64,000 nt of DNA from assembly GCF_026342735.1 (NCBI RefSeq), contig NZ_JAPEMM010000003.1:124001-188000 (forward strand), given 5' to 3'. Numbering within the stretch: position 1 is the first letter of the stretch; each line of letters begins with the position of its first letter. The DNA is from Streptomyces sp. NBC_00193. Its GTDB lineage: Bacteria; Actinomycetota; Actinomycetes; Streptomycetales; Streptomycetaceae. Shown here one piece after another: positions 34,735 through 43,209 of the stretch. A model generated the notes under the pieces. The model was not told the origin of the DNA, did no database searches, and was given only the letters and a program-made list of their open reading frames with translations. The translations under genes and the position numbers were made by a program.

Positions 34735-35852
34735 CGGGCGAGCCGTTCATAGGCGGCGGCGAGGAGCCCCTCGTCCGGGGCCGTGAACAGCGCGGGACGG
34801 CCGATGGCGTCGAGCACGACGAACCGCAGCCGGTTGCCCCGGGTCTTCTTGTCGATGCCCATCGCGTCGCGCAGCGGGGCCCAGGCCCCGCCGTGGGTGG
34901 TGGGCAGGCCGGCGGCGGCGAGCAGGGTGCGGTGGCGCTCGGTGTCGGCGGCGGACAGCCGGCCGTCGAGCCGGGCGAGTTCGGCGGCGAAGACCATGCC
35001 GGCGGCCACCGCCTCGCCGTGCCGGACGCGGTAGCCGGCGACCCGCTCGATGGCGTGGCCCAGGGTGTGGCCGTAGTTGAGGTGCTCGCGGCGGCCGTCC
35101 TCCCGGAAGTCCTCGGTGACCACCTCCGCCTTGACGCGGATGGCGCGCTCGACGAGCTCCCGGGTGTGGACGGCCCCGGTGGGGTCGTCCTCGACCAGGC
35201 GCAGGATCTCCTGGTCGGCGATGAACCCGGCCTTGATGACCTCGGCGAGGCCGCTGACGTAGTCGGCGGGCGGCAGGGTGTCCAGCAGGTCCAGGTCGCA
35301 CAGCACCCCGGCGGGCGGGTGGAAGGCGCCGACGAGGTTCTTGCCCTGGGGCAGGTTGACGGCGGTCTTCCCGCCGATGGCGGCGTCGACCATGCCGAGC
35401 AGGGTGGTCGGCACCAGGACCAGCCGTACGCCGCGCAGCCAGCCGGCGGCGGCGAACCCGGCGAGGTCGGTGGTGGCGCCGCCGCCGACGGCGACGACGG
35501 CGTCGGAGCGGGTGAACCCGGCGTCGGCGAGGGCCCGCCACAGGCCCACCACGACGGTCATGTCCTTGGCGGCTTCGCCCTCGGGCACTTCGAGGGAGAC
35601 CACGATGCGTCCCTCGTCGTTGAGTTCCCGGGCGATCCGCCGGGCGGTCGGCAGCAGCGTGCGGGAGTGCACGACGGCCACCCGCAGCGGTTCGCTGCCC
35701 AGGACGCGGCCGGTCTCGCCGGTCAGCCCGTGCCCCACGACGGCCTCGTAGGGCCGTTCACCGCCGATCCGGATCCGGGTGCTCCCCGTCAGGATCGGAT
35801 TGTTCAGCGTCGGCGTGTTCAGCGTCGGTGTGTTCAGCGTCGGGGCGCTCAT
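34731..35852 (-). CDS. aroB: 3-dehydroquinate synthase
   Basis: A 373-aa enzyme closing DAHP to 3-dehydroquinate. It has the GGGATTDLAGF nucleotide-binding loop, the conserved VPTTLLGMVDAAIGGK, and the metal-ligand region RREHLNYGHTLGHAIE. The length and order of motifs fit true DHQ synthases rather than aminoDHQ or cyclitol synthases, though that distinction should be checked by phylogeny. The N-terminus carries a repeated Thr-Pro-Thr-Leu-Asn stretch absent from typical homologues. The ATG overlaps the aroC stop (ATGA). Confidence 0.92.
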   Translation of the reverse strand: MSAPTLNTPTLNTPTLNNPILTGSTRIRIGGERPYEAVVGHGLTGETGRVLGSEPLRVAVVHSRTLLPTARRIARELNDEGRIVVSLEVPEGEAAKDMTVVVGLWRALADAGFTRSDAVVAVGGGATTDLAGFAAAGWLRGVRLVLVPTTLLGMVDAAIGGKTAVNLPQGKNLVGAFHPPAGVLCDLDLLDTLPPADYVSGLAEVIKAGFIADQEILRLVEDDPTGAVHTRELVERAIRVKAEVVTEDFREDGRREHLNYGHTLGHAIERVAGYRVRHGEAVAAGMVFAAELARLDGRLSAADTERHRTLLAAAGLPTTHGGAWAPLRDAMGIDKKTRGNRLRFVVLDAIGRPALFTAPDEGLLAAAYERLAR

Positions 35853-37036
35853 CGGACGGCCAGGTGGTCGAGGTAGCCCTGGTGGTTGCGGGCGGTCTCG
35901 GCGAGGGAGTCCCCGCCGAACTTCTCCAGTGCGGCGTGCGCGAGGACCAGCGCCGTCATCGCCTCGGCCACGACGGCCGCGGCGGGCACCGCGCAGACGT
36001 CGGAGCGCTGGTGGTGGGCGACGGCCGGCTCGCCGGTGGCGACGTCGACGGTGGCCAGGGCGCGCGGCACGGTGGCGATGGGCTTCATGGCGGCGCGCAC
36101 CCGCAGCGGTTCGCCGGTGGTCATCCCGCCTTCGACCCCGCCGGAGCGGGCGGTGCGGCGGCGGATGGCCCCCTCCGCGTCCCGCTCGATCTCGTCGTGG
36201 GCGAGGGAGCCGGGGACCTTGGCGAGGCCGAAGCCGTCGCCGAACTCGACGCCCTTGATGGCCTGGATGCCCATGAGGGCGGCCGCGAGCCGGGAGTCGA
36301 TGCGCCGGTCGCCGTGGACGTAGCTGCCCAGGCCCGGCGGCAGTCCGTACGCGAGCACCTCGACGACTCCGCCGAGGGTGTCGCCGTTCTCGTGGGCCCG
36401 GTCGACCTCGGCGACCATCGCGGCGGAGGCCTCCGGGTCCAGGCAGCGCACCGGGTCGGCGTCGACGCGCTCGGTGTCGTCCGGCCCCGGCACCACGCCC
36501 TCGGGGGCGGCGGCCGCGCCGAGGGAGACGACGTGGCTGACGATCGTGATCCCGTACGCCTGCTGGAGGAAGGCCCGGGCGACCTCGCCGACGGCGACGC
36601 GGGCGGCGGTCTCGCGGGCGCTGGCCCGCTCCAGTACCGGCCGGGCGTCGTCGAATCCGTACTTCTGCATCCCGGCGAGGTCGGCGTGGCCGGGGCGGGG
36701 GCGCGAGAGCGGGGCGTTGCGCGCCCGGCCGGCCAGCACCTCCGGGTCCACGCCGTCGGCGGCCATCACCGTCTCCCACTTGGGCCATTCGGTGTTGCCG
36801 ACCTGGATCGACACCGGTCCGCCCTGGGTGAGGCCGTGGCGGACGCCGCCGAGGAAGGTCACCTCGTCCCGCTCGAAGGCCATCCGGGCGCCCCGGCCGT
36901 GGCCGAGGCGGCGTCGGGCGAGGGAGTCGGCGACCGCCTTGGTGGAGATCTCCACCCCGGCGGGCAGGCCTTCGAGCACGGCGGTGAGGGCGGGGCCGTG
37001 CGATTCGCCCGCGGTGAGCCATCGCAAAGTACTCAA
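35849..37036 (-). CDS. aroC: Chorismate synthase
   Basis: A 395-aa FMN-dependent enzyme converting EPSP to chorismate. Motifs: GESHGPAL at the N-terminus, RRRLGHGRGARM, SRPRPGHADLAGMQKYGF, ERASARETAARVA, and GGVEGGMTTGEPLRVR. A TTG at 37036 is the best start (AGAGGATC upstream, sequence begins STLRWLTAGESHG). It is coupled to aroB. It lies 131 bp behind prephenate dehydrogenase with a hairpin in between. It differs in many places from the usual Streptomyces housekeeping AroC, as I recall it, and so looks like a dedicated paralogue. Confidence 0.92.
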   Translation of the reverse strand: MSTLRWLTAGESHGPALTAVLEGLPAGVEISTKAVADSLARRRLGHGRGARMAFERDEVTFLGGVRHGLTQGGPVSIQVGNTEWPKWETVMAADGVDPEVLAGRARNAPLSRPRPGHADLAGMQKYGFDDARPVLERASARETAARVAVGEVARAFLQQAYGITIVSHVVSLGAAAAPEGVVPGPDDTERVDADPVRCLDPEASAAMVAEVDRAHENGDTLGGVVEVLAYGLPPGLGSYVHGDRRIDSRLAAALMGIQAIKGVEFGDGFGLAKVPGSLAHDEIERDAEGAIRRRTARSGGVEGGMTTGEPLRVRAAMKPIATVPRALATVDVATGEPAVAHHQRSDVCAVPAAAVVAEAMTALVLAHAALEKFGGDSLAETARNHQGYLDHLAVR

Positions 37037-37105
37037 GGGTGATCCTCTGTCGTGCGGCGTGGTGGGCCGGCGTGGTGGGCTGTCGGACCCGGCCGGTGGG
37101 GCGGC

Positions 37106-37156
37106 CGGATCCCCGTAGAGGGGGGAAGGATGACGGAAGGGCCGTACGGGGATCCG
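37106..37156 (-). terminator. Hairpin between prephenate dehydrogenase and chorismate synthase
   Basis: CGGATCCCCGTA (37106-37117) and TACGGGGATCCG (37145-37156) form a perfect 12-bp stem with a 27-nt loop. Given transcription on the minus strand from DAHP synthase toward EPSP synthase, it follows aroC's start region rather than a stop, so it lies in the aroC leader just past the prephenate dehydrogenase side. It may be a partial terminator, an mRNA processing or stability element, or an attenuator. Confidence 0.5.
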
Positions 37157-37167
37157 CGGGCGCGGGG

Positions 37168-38295
37168 TCAGACGCCGACGGCCACCGGCGGAGCCTCGAT
37201 CGGCCCCATCCGCTGGACCCGCCACCCGGCGCCCATCAGGCCCTGGGCCATGGTGACGGCGGTCCCGCGGGCGACCATCAGCTCGACCAGGCCGCTCTCG
37301 TCGCCGGGCGAGTGGTCGATGGTCATGTCCTCGATGTTGATGCCGAGTTCGGCGGCGTTCGCGAGGAGCCGGGCCAGTTCGCCGGGCTGGTCCCCGATCA
37401 GGACGCGGACCGGCGCGCAGGCGGGCACCGGGTGCCCGTGCTTGCCGGGGATGCGGTCGCGGCCGCTGAGGCCGCGGCCGAGCAGGTCGGCCAGGAGCGT
37501 GGTGCCCTGGGCGCGTTCGTCGGCGTCGTCGGTGGCGAGGCCCCGCAGGGCGGACACGGTGACCTGGAGGTCCTCGGCGAGTTCGGTCAGCACGTCGGCG
37601 ACGGCGGTGGCGTTGGACTCCAGGATGTCGCTCCACAGCCGGGGGTCGCCCCCGGCGATCCGCGTCACGTCGCGCAGCCCCTGCCCGGCCAGCCGGCAGG
37701 CGTCCTCCGGGAGGTGCTGGAGACGGGCGGCCATCAGCGAGGCCACCACGTGCGGGGTGTGGGAGACGCGGGCCACGGCCCGGTCGTGGACGTCGCTGTC
37801 CATCACCACGGGCACCGCCCCGCACAGGGAGACCATCATGAGCGCCATGTTGAGCGCGTCGCGGCTGGTGTGGGCCGTGGGGGTCAGTACCCAGGAACGG
37901 CCTTCGAAGAGGGTGGCGCAGGCGGCGAGCGGGCCGGAGCGCTCCCGGCCGGCCATCGGGTGTCCGCCGATGAAGCTGACGGGATCGGCGCCGGCGGCGA
38001 GGACCCCGATCTCCGGCTCGGTCTTGACGCTGGCGACGTCGGTGTACGAGCGGGCGAGGCCCAGCCTCTGCTGGGCGGCGAGCACGGTGCCGACCTGGGC
38101 CGGCGGGACGGCCAGTACGGCCAGGTCCACGGTGGTCTTCGGGGCGCCCACGGTGCCGGCGCCGAGCGAGGCGGCGGTGCGGGCGGCCGAATCGTTCTCG
38201 TCCATGAGGTGGACGGCCACCCCGCGACGGGACAGGGCCAGTGCGATGGAGGTTCCGATGAGGCCCGTGCCCACCACCGCGGCGGAGCGGATCAT
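37168..38295 (-). CDS. tyrA: Prephenate dehydrogenase with C-terminal ACT domain
   Basis: A 375-aa TyrA-type enzyme. GTGLIG at 9-14 binds NAD(P); GGHPMAGRERSG holds the catalytic His; the C-terminal VRVLIGDQPGELARLLANAA is an ACT domain, normally the tyrosine-feedback site. It oxidatively decarboxylates prephenate to 4-hydroxyphenylpyruvate. Cluster versions (for example NovF in novobiocin) supply 4-hydroxyphenylpyruvate for special building blocks. The ATG overlaps the chorismate mutase stop, so mutase and dehydrogenase are made as a pair. Confidence 0.92.
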   Translation of the reverse strand: MIRSAAVVGTGLIGTSIALALSRRGVAVHLMDENDSAARTAASLGAGTVGAPKTTVDLAVLAVPPAQVGTVLAAQQRLGLARSYTDVASVKTEPEIGVLAAGADPVSFIGGHPMAGRERSGPLAACATLFEGRSWVLTPTAHTSRDALNMALMMVSLCGAVPVVMDSDVHDRAVARVSHTPHVVASLMAARLQHLPEDACRLAGQGLRDVTRIAGGDPRLWSDILESNATAVADVLTELAEDLQVTVSALRGLATDDADERAQGTTLLADLLGRGLSGRDRIPGKHGHPVPACAPVRVLIGDQPGELARLLANAAELGINIEDMTIDHSPGDESGLVELMVARGTAVTMAQGLMGAGWRVQRMGPIEAPPVAVGV

Positions 38296-38669
38296 CTGGA
38301 GTCTCCGGCGGTGACCAGGTCCTGGCGCAGGGCGGCCGCGCCGCCCATGTAGATGTGCTTGACCTCGGGCTTGGGCAGGTCCGACTCGGCGTAGGCGAGG
38401 ATCCGCACCACGCGGGGCAGGGAGCCCGCGATGTCCAGTTCCTGGGCGCACATCAGAGGCACGTCGATCACGCCCAGTTCCCGGGCGGCCACCGCCGGGA
38501 ACTCGCTGACCAGGTCCGGGGTCGCCGTGAAGAGCACGCTGACCAGGTCGTCCTGGTCGAGCCCGTTGGCGAGGAGCATCTCCTGGAACAGCTTGCGGAC
38601 CCCGTCCAGCAGGTGGCCCCGCTCGTCGACTTCCAGCTGGATGGCACCGCGCAGGGCACGCACGGACAT
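38292..38669 (-). CDS. aroH: Chorismate mutase, AroH class
   Basis: A 125-aa trimeric AroH-type mutase like that of Bacillus: RALRGAIQLEVDE at the N-terminus, LVSVLFTATPDLVSEFPA, and RILAYAESD with the conserved Arg. It rearranges chorismate to prephenate. This class lacks feedback sites. It follows GGGAGAAG and precedes prephenate dehydrogenase with a 4-bp overlap. Confidence 0.93.
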   Translation of the reverse strand: MSVRALRGAIQLEVDERGHLLDGVRKLFQEMLLANGLDQDDLVSVLFTATPDLVSEFPAVAARELGVIDVPLMCAQELDIAGSLPRVVRILAYAESDLPKPEVKHIYMGGAAALRQDLVTAGDSR

Positions 38670-38717
38670 GGGCTTCTCCCTTTGCTTCAGGACGGTACGG
38701 CGATCGGTCGCTCGGGA

Positions 38718-40109
38718 TCAGGCGGCGGCCGGTACGTCTTCGCGGCGGACCGCACCGGCCGCCTGGCGGTCGCGGTACAGCTCGGCGACCCGGAAGGCCA
38801 GGTCGAGCGACTGCTTGCGGTTCAGGCGCGGGTCGCACGCGGATTCGTAGCGCTGCCCGAGGTCGGTGAGCCGGACCTCGGCGCCGCCTCCGACGCATTC
38901 GGTGACGTCGTCGCCGGTCAGCTCGATGTGGATGCCGCCGGGGTGGGTGCCGAGCGAGCGGTGGACCTCGAAGAAGCCGGTGACCTCGTCGAGCACGTCG
39001 TCGAAGTGCCGGGTCTTGTGGCCACTGGGCGCTTCGAAGGTGTTGCCGTGCATCGGGTCGCAGATCCACGCGGGGCGCGCGCCCTCGGCGGTGACCTTGC
39101 CGATGAGCTCGGGGAGGATCTCGCGGATGTTGCGGGCGCCCATCCGGGTGATGAAGGTGAGACGGCCGGGCTCGCGCTCCGGGTCCAGCTTGTCGATGAG
39201 GCGCAGGGCCTCGTCGGCGGAGGTCGTGGGGCCGAGCTTGACTCCGATGGGGTTACGCACCGTGGAGGCGAACTCGACGTGGGCGCCGTCCAGTTGACGG
39301 GTCCGCTCGCCGATCCAGATCATGTGGCCGGAGACGTCGTACAGCCGGCCGGTACGGGCGTCGACGCGGGTGAGCGCGGCCTCGTAGTCCAGGAGCAGTG
39401 CCTCGTGGCTGGCGAAGATCTCGGAGGAGTGGACGGCGGCCGGGTCGGCGCCGCAGGCGGCGAGGAAGGTGAGCGCGTCGTCGATGTCCGCGGCGAGGCG
39501 CTCGTAGCGCTCTCCGACCGGGGAGGCGGCGACGAAGTCGCGGTTCCACTCGTGGACCTGGCGCAGGTCGGCGTAGCCGCCGGTGGTGAAGGCCCGTACG
39601 AGGTTCAGGGTGGCGGCGGAGGAGTGGTACATCCGCTTGAGCCGCTCCGGGTCCGGGGTGCGGGACTCCGGGGTGAAGGCGAGGCCGTTGACGGAGTCGC
39701 CGCGGTAGACGGGCAGTTCGACGCCGTCACGGATCTCGGTGTTGTTGGAGCGGGGCTTGGAGTACTGCCCGGCGATCCGGCCGATCTTCACCACGGGCAC
39801 GGAGCTCGCGTAGGTGAGGACGGCGGCCATCTGGAGCAGGGTGCGCACCTTGTCGCGGACCTGGTCGGAGCTGACGGCGTCGAAGGTCTCGGCGCAGTCC
39901 CCGCCCTGGAGGACGAAGGCCTCGCCGCGGGCGACGGCGGCGAGCCGGTCGCGCAGCCGGTCGCACTCGCCGGCGAACACCAGGGGCGGGTAGGAGGCGA
40001 GGTCGTCGAGCGCGGAGCGCAGGGCGACGGGATCGGGGTAGGACGGCTGCTGGGCGGCGGGCAGCAGCCGCCAGGAGTCGACGGCCGTGGCGTGCGTGGC
40101 GAGGGTCAT
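38718..40109 (-). CDS. Type II DAHP synthase
   Basis: A 463-aa plant-type DAHP synthase condensing phosphoenolpyruvate with erythrose-4-phosphate. Motifs: FVLQGGDCAETF, SRTPDPERLKRMYHSS, ITRMGARNIREILPEL, and the metal site CDPMHGNT. Such copies occur in balhimycin, chloramphenicol and other aromatic clusters to increase precursor. The start MTLATHATAVDSW at 40109 was preferred to a longer frame. It heads the supply operon (next gene 48 bp away) and is separated from the upstream exporter gene by a hairpin terminator. Confidence 0.93.
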   Translation of the reverse strand: MTLATHATAVDSWRLLPAAQQPSYPDPVALRSALDDLASYPPLVFAGECDRLRDRLAAVARGEAFVLQGGDCAETFDAVSSDQVRDKVRTLLQMAAVLTYASSVPVVKIGRIAGQYSKPRSNNTEIRDGVELPVYRGDSVNGLAFTPESRTPDPERLKRMYHSSAATLNLVRAFTTGGYADLRQVHEWNRDFVAASPVGERYERLAADIDDALTFLAACGADPAAVHSSEIFASHEALLLDYEAALTRVDARTGRLYDVSGHMIWIGERTRQLDGAHVEFASTVRNPIGVKLGPTTSADEALRLIDKLDPEREPGRLTFITRMGARNIREILPELIGKVTAEGARPAWICDPMHGNTFEAPSGHKTRHFDDVLDEVTGFFEVHRSLGTHPGGIHIELTGDDVTECVGGGAEVRLTDLGQRYESACDPRLNRKQSLDLAFRVAELYRDRQAAGAVRREDVPAAA

Positions 40110-40190
40110 GGTGGCTGGTGCCTCGATCGGTTTCGGTGGGAAAGGGAAGAGGTGTGGGCCTGTCGCCGCCCGGGATGGCGGCCCCGGGTG

Positions 40191-40230
40191 CCGGGGGTCC
40201 GTACGGTGGTGCGGCCGTACGGGCCCCCGG
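40191..40230 (-). terminator. Terminator after the Bcr-type exporter gene
   Basis: CCGGGGGTCCGTACGG (40191-40206) pairs with 40215-40230 over 16 bp with one wobble, 8-nt loop. It separates the exporter transcript from the aromatic supply operon, whose promoter must lie in 40110-40190. Confidence 0.75.
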
Positions 40231-40268
40231 GTGGGCAATCCGTTGCGGGAGCCTGTCTCGCCAGGGGC

Positions 40269-41546
40269 CTAGACCGGCTCGTGGACCTCGGAGGTCCGGG
40301 CCGCGGGCGCCTGGTCCGCGGACTCCTGGACCCCGGCTTCCTCACCGGCGGCCTTGTGGCCCTTGGTGAGGCCGAAGAAGAGCAGACCGCCGACGCCGAG
40401 GACGGCGATGACGATGCCCATCGGCACCGCGCTGTCCTCACCGGCGAGGCCGACGAGCGGGACCACGGCCGCGCCGATCAGGTGCTGGGACAGGCCCAGC
40501 AGCGCGGCGGCCGACCCGGCCACGTCGCCGTGGTCCTGGAGGGCCAGTGCGAAGGAGTTCGGCAGGACGAGGCCGACGCTGGAGACGACCAGGAAGAGCG
40601 CGACGAGCAGCGGGGCCAGACCGGCGTCGGTGAGGACGACGGCGAGCAGTGCGAGGCCGCCGACCGCGGAGACGGCCAGGCCGGTGGCGAGCAGGGCGCG
40701 CGGGCCGGTCTTGTGCACGATGCGGCCGCTGACCTGCGCGGCGATGACCAGGCCGAGGGCGTTGACGCCGAAGACGACGCTGTAGCCCTGCGGGGACATG
40801 CCGTGGATGGACTGGAGCACGAAGGTCGAGCCGGAGATGTAGGCGAACATCGCGGCGAAGGCGAAGCCGCAGGCCAGGTTGTAGCCGACGAACACCCGGT
40901 CGGAGAGCAGCCGGCGGAAGATCGGGCCGGTGGCCTTGAGGCCGCCGCGCACGCGCCGTTCGGCGGGGTGCGTCTCCGGGAGGGCGCCCGCGACGCCGAA
41001 GAGCATCAGGGCACCGATGATGGCGAGGGCGATGAAGATGCCCTTCCACGAGGTGACGAGCATCAGCTGGCCGCCGAGGACGGGGGCCAGGATCGGCGCG
41101 ATGCCGGTGATGAGCATCAGCATCGCGAAGAACCGGGCCGCGGCGGGCCCGGTGTGCCGGTCGCGCACGACCGCGGAGGCGATGACGATGCCGGTGGCGC
41201 CGCCCAGGCCCTGGAGGGCGCGCAGCCCGACCAGCGTCCAGATGTTGGGGGCGAAGGCGCACAGCAGGGCGGTGACGGCGAACAGCGCCAGACCGGCGAT
41301 GAGCGGACGGCGGCGGCCGAGCGCGTCACTGACGGGTCCGGCGATGAGCTGGCCGATGCCGAGGCCGAGCAGGCAGGCGGTGAGGCTGAGCTGAGCCGCC
41401 GAGGCGCTCGTGTTCAGGTCCTCGGCGATCTGCGGAAGGCCCGGCATGTAGGCGTCGTTCGCCAGCGGGCCGAGGGCGGTGAGTGCACCGAGGATGATGG
41501 CGAACCGGACGATCCCGGCGCTCTTCGGTGTGGCGGATGAAGTCAT
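40269..41546 (-). CDS. Bcr/CflA-family multidrug exporter (MFS)
   Basis: A 425-aa protein with 12 hydrophobic segments. NDAYMPGLPQIAEDL in helix 1-2 and GPVSDALGRRRPLI after helix 2 are hallmarks of the Bcr/CflA (DHA1) group; RALQGLGGATGIV is motif C-like. ATG with GGAGGGG upstream. It lies 30 bp after a small reductase gene in the minus-strand series. Likely exporter of the cluster's product. Confidence 0.9.
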   Translation of the reverse strand: MTSSATPKSAGIVRFAIILGALTALGPLANDAYMPGLPQIAEDLNTSASAAQLSLTACLLGLGIGQLIAGPVSDALGRRRPLIAGLALFAVTALLCAFAPNIWTLVGLRALQGLGGATGIVIASAVVRDRHTGPAAARFFAMLMLITGIAPILAPVLGGQLMLVTSWKGIFIALAIIGALMLFGVAGALPETHPAERRVRGGLKATGPIFRRLLSDRVFVGYNLACGFAFAAMFAYISGSTFVLQSIHGMSPQGYSVVFGVNALGLVIAAQVSGRIVHKTGPRALLATGLAVSAVGGLALLAVVLTDAGLAPLLVALFLVVSSVGLVLPNSFALALQDHGDVAGSAAALLGLSQHLIGAAVVPLVGLAGEDSAVPMGIVIAVLGVGGLLFFGLTKGHKAAGEEAGVQESADQAPAARTSEVHEPV

Positions 41547-41575
41547 GTTTCTGATCCCCTCCGGGGGACGCGGAA

Positions 41576-42223
41576 TCAGTAGGCGACGGTGATGCGGGCC
41601 TGGATCGCGTCGCCGCGCTCCAGTTCGTCCACGAAGGCGACCGCGTAGTCCGCGATGCTGATCTGGCTCTTGCCTTCGGCGTCCACCAGCAGCTGCTCAC
41701 CGCCGACGCGATAGGTCCCGGTCCGCGGACCGGGCTCGATCTGGGCGGCCGGGGAGATGAACGTCCAGTCCAGGGAGCCGGCCTGGCGGTAGAGGGCGAG
41801 CGCCTCGCTCTGGGCGAGTGCGTTCTGCTTCCACATGGCCGGGAAGTTCGGGTTGTCGATGACCTTGACGCCCGGGGACACCTCCAGGCTGCCGGCGCCG
41901 CCGAGGACCACGACACGGCGTACGCCGCTGCGGGTGAGGCCCTCGATGAGCGCGTTGGCCGCACCGACGATGATCTTGTGGTCGTCGTCGACGCCGAGCT
42001 TGGGGCCGACGGCCGAGGCGACGGCGTCGTAACCCGCCGCGGACAGTTCGGCCACGGTGTCCGCGTTGGTGGCGTCGCCCGCGATCACCTTGAGGCCTTC
42101 GTGGCCGGTGCCCGCGATCTCGCCGGTGCGGGTCACGCCGGTGACGGCGTGGCCGCGGGAGAGCAGTTCGCCGGCGATGGCGCTGCCGATGTGTCCGCTG
42201 GCTCCGAAAAGCAGGATGTTCAT
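41576..42223 (-). CDS. NAD(P)-binding reductase (NmrA/YwnB type)
   Basis: A 215-aa atypical SDR starting MNILLFGASGHIGSAIAGEL (GxxGxxG at 7-13). The GVRRVVVLGGAGSLEVSPG and LDWTFISPAAQIEPG segments match the YwnB/HSCARG subgroup, which lack the YxxxK pair. It lies between the aldolase-fold gene (66 bp) and the exporter (30 bp) on the same strand and so is part of the cluster. Substrate unknown; quinone or aldehyde reduction is plausible. Confidence 0.85.
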   Translation of the reverse strand: MNILLFGASGHIGSAIAGELLSRGHAVTGVTRTGEIAGTGHEGLKVIAGDATNADTVAELSAAGYDAVASAVGPKLGVDDDHKIIVGAANALIEGLTRSGVRRVVVLGGAGSLEVSPGVKVIDNPNFPAMWKQNALAQSEALALYRQAGSLDWTFISPAAQIEPGPRTGTYRVGGEQLLVDAEGKSQISIADYAVAFVDELERGDAIQARITVAY

Positions 42224-42289
42224 GGTGGTGCCTCTTCTTCCTCGGTGATTCTTCGGGGGGTCGTACCGGACGAGGAGACGTCCCGCGGG

Positions 42290-43102
42290 CTAGTCCTCTT
42301 CGAGGAAGTCGGGCTGCTCGCGGATGATCTCGTCCCAGAGGAGCTGGAAGCTGAACCAGCCCAGCTGCTCGTTGCCGAAGCCGTCCCCAGCGGCGACGGC
42401 CTGCTCATGGGTGAAGCTCTTGGGCGTGCCCGCCGCCCGGGCGAGCAGCTGCACCTGGGCGCAGCTGTCGTAGGTGAAGAACCAGTGCACGGCCTCGTCG
42501 AGCGATCCGCCGACGGTTATCAGGCCGTGGTGGCGCAGCAGGATCGCGCGGTTGTCGCCGAGCTTCTCCGCGATGTCGCGGCCGAGTTCGGCGGAGACCG
42601 AGGGGCCCTCGTACTCCTCGTAGAGGACCTGGCGGTTGTAGAAGGCCGCCGATTCCTGGTCGATGGGGTCCAGCAGGCGGCCCAGGGCACCCAGCGCACG
42701 GGAGTGCGCGGTGTGGCCGTGAGCGGCCGCGGTGGCACCCGGCTGCATCTCGTGGATGGCCGAATGGATGACGAACGCGCTGGGGTTGACCCGGTGCTTG
42801 CCCTCTACGACATTGCCCGCCGAGTCCACGCAGATGAGGTCGGCGACGCGGACCAGGTTGAAGGAGACGCCGAAGGGGTTCACCCAGAAGCGGTCCTCGT
42901 GCTCCGGGTCGCGGACCGAGATGTGGCCCGAGATGCCCTCACCGAAGCCGTACTTGCCGAACAGCCGCAGCGCGGCGGCGAGCCGCTGCTTGCGGTGGCG
43001 GCGCGTCTCCTCGTGGGTGGCGAAGACCGGCTCGCTGGGAATCGGCAGGCCGGTGTGCGTGTCCGCCAGGTAGGCGGGCCGGTCGGTCTCGGTGACGCTC
43101 AT
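42290..43102 (-). CDS. Class II aldolase/adducin-fold protein (NovR/CloR-like candidate)
   Basis: A 270-aa protein of the class II aldolase/adducin family. The core GEGISGHISVRDPEHEDRFW, then His128 and His130 in AAHGHTAH and His191-192 in RHHGLITVGG, provide the usual divalent-metal ligands. Members include sugar-phosphate aldolases and, from my knowledge of aminocoumarin clusters, the non-heme iron oxygenases NovR/CloR (about 277 aa), which turn a 4-hydroxyphenylpyruvate into a 4-hydroxybenzoate. With prephenate dehydrogenase in the same cluster the NovR-type role is attractive, but sugar-phosphate or 2-oxo acid aldolase activity remains possible. Confidence 0.8.
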   Translation of the reverse strand: MSVTETDRPAYLADTHTGLPIPSEPVFATHEETRRHRKQRLAAALRLFGKYGFGEGISGHISVRDPEHEDRFWVNPFGVSFNLVRVADLICVDSAGNVVEGKHRVNPSAFVIHSAIHEMQPGATAAAHGHTAHSRALGALGRLLDPIDQESAAFYNRQVLYEEYEGPSVSAELGRDIAEKLGDNRAILLRHHGLITVGGSLDEAVHWFFTYDSCAQVQLLARAAGTPKSFTHEQAVAAGDGFGNEQLGWFSFQLLWDEIIREQPDFLEED

Positions 43103-43209
43103 GCTCGGGGGTCCTCATCTCCGGAATCTCCGGGTCGTCTTCCGGTGTCGGTGCGGGTGCGGGTGCGGGCGGCGGCCCGGCCGTGAGCGGGGCGGATCCC
43201 CGCTCGCGG

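Noticed and set aside
38355..41540. 1061-codon plus-strand frame opposite DAHP synthase and the exporter
   Set aside because: Very long only because antisense stops are rare here; composition is Gly/Glu/Asp/Val-rich with no fold signature.
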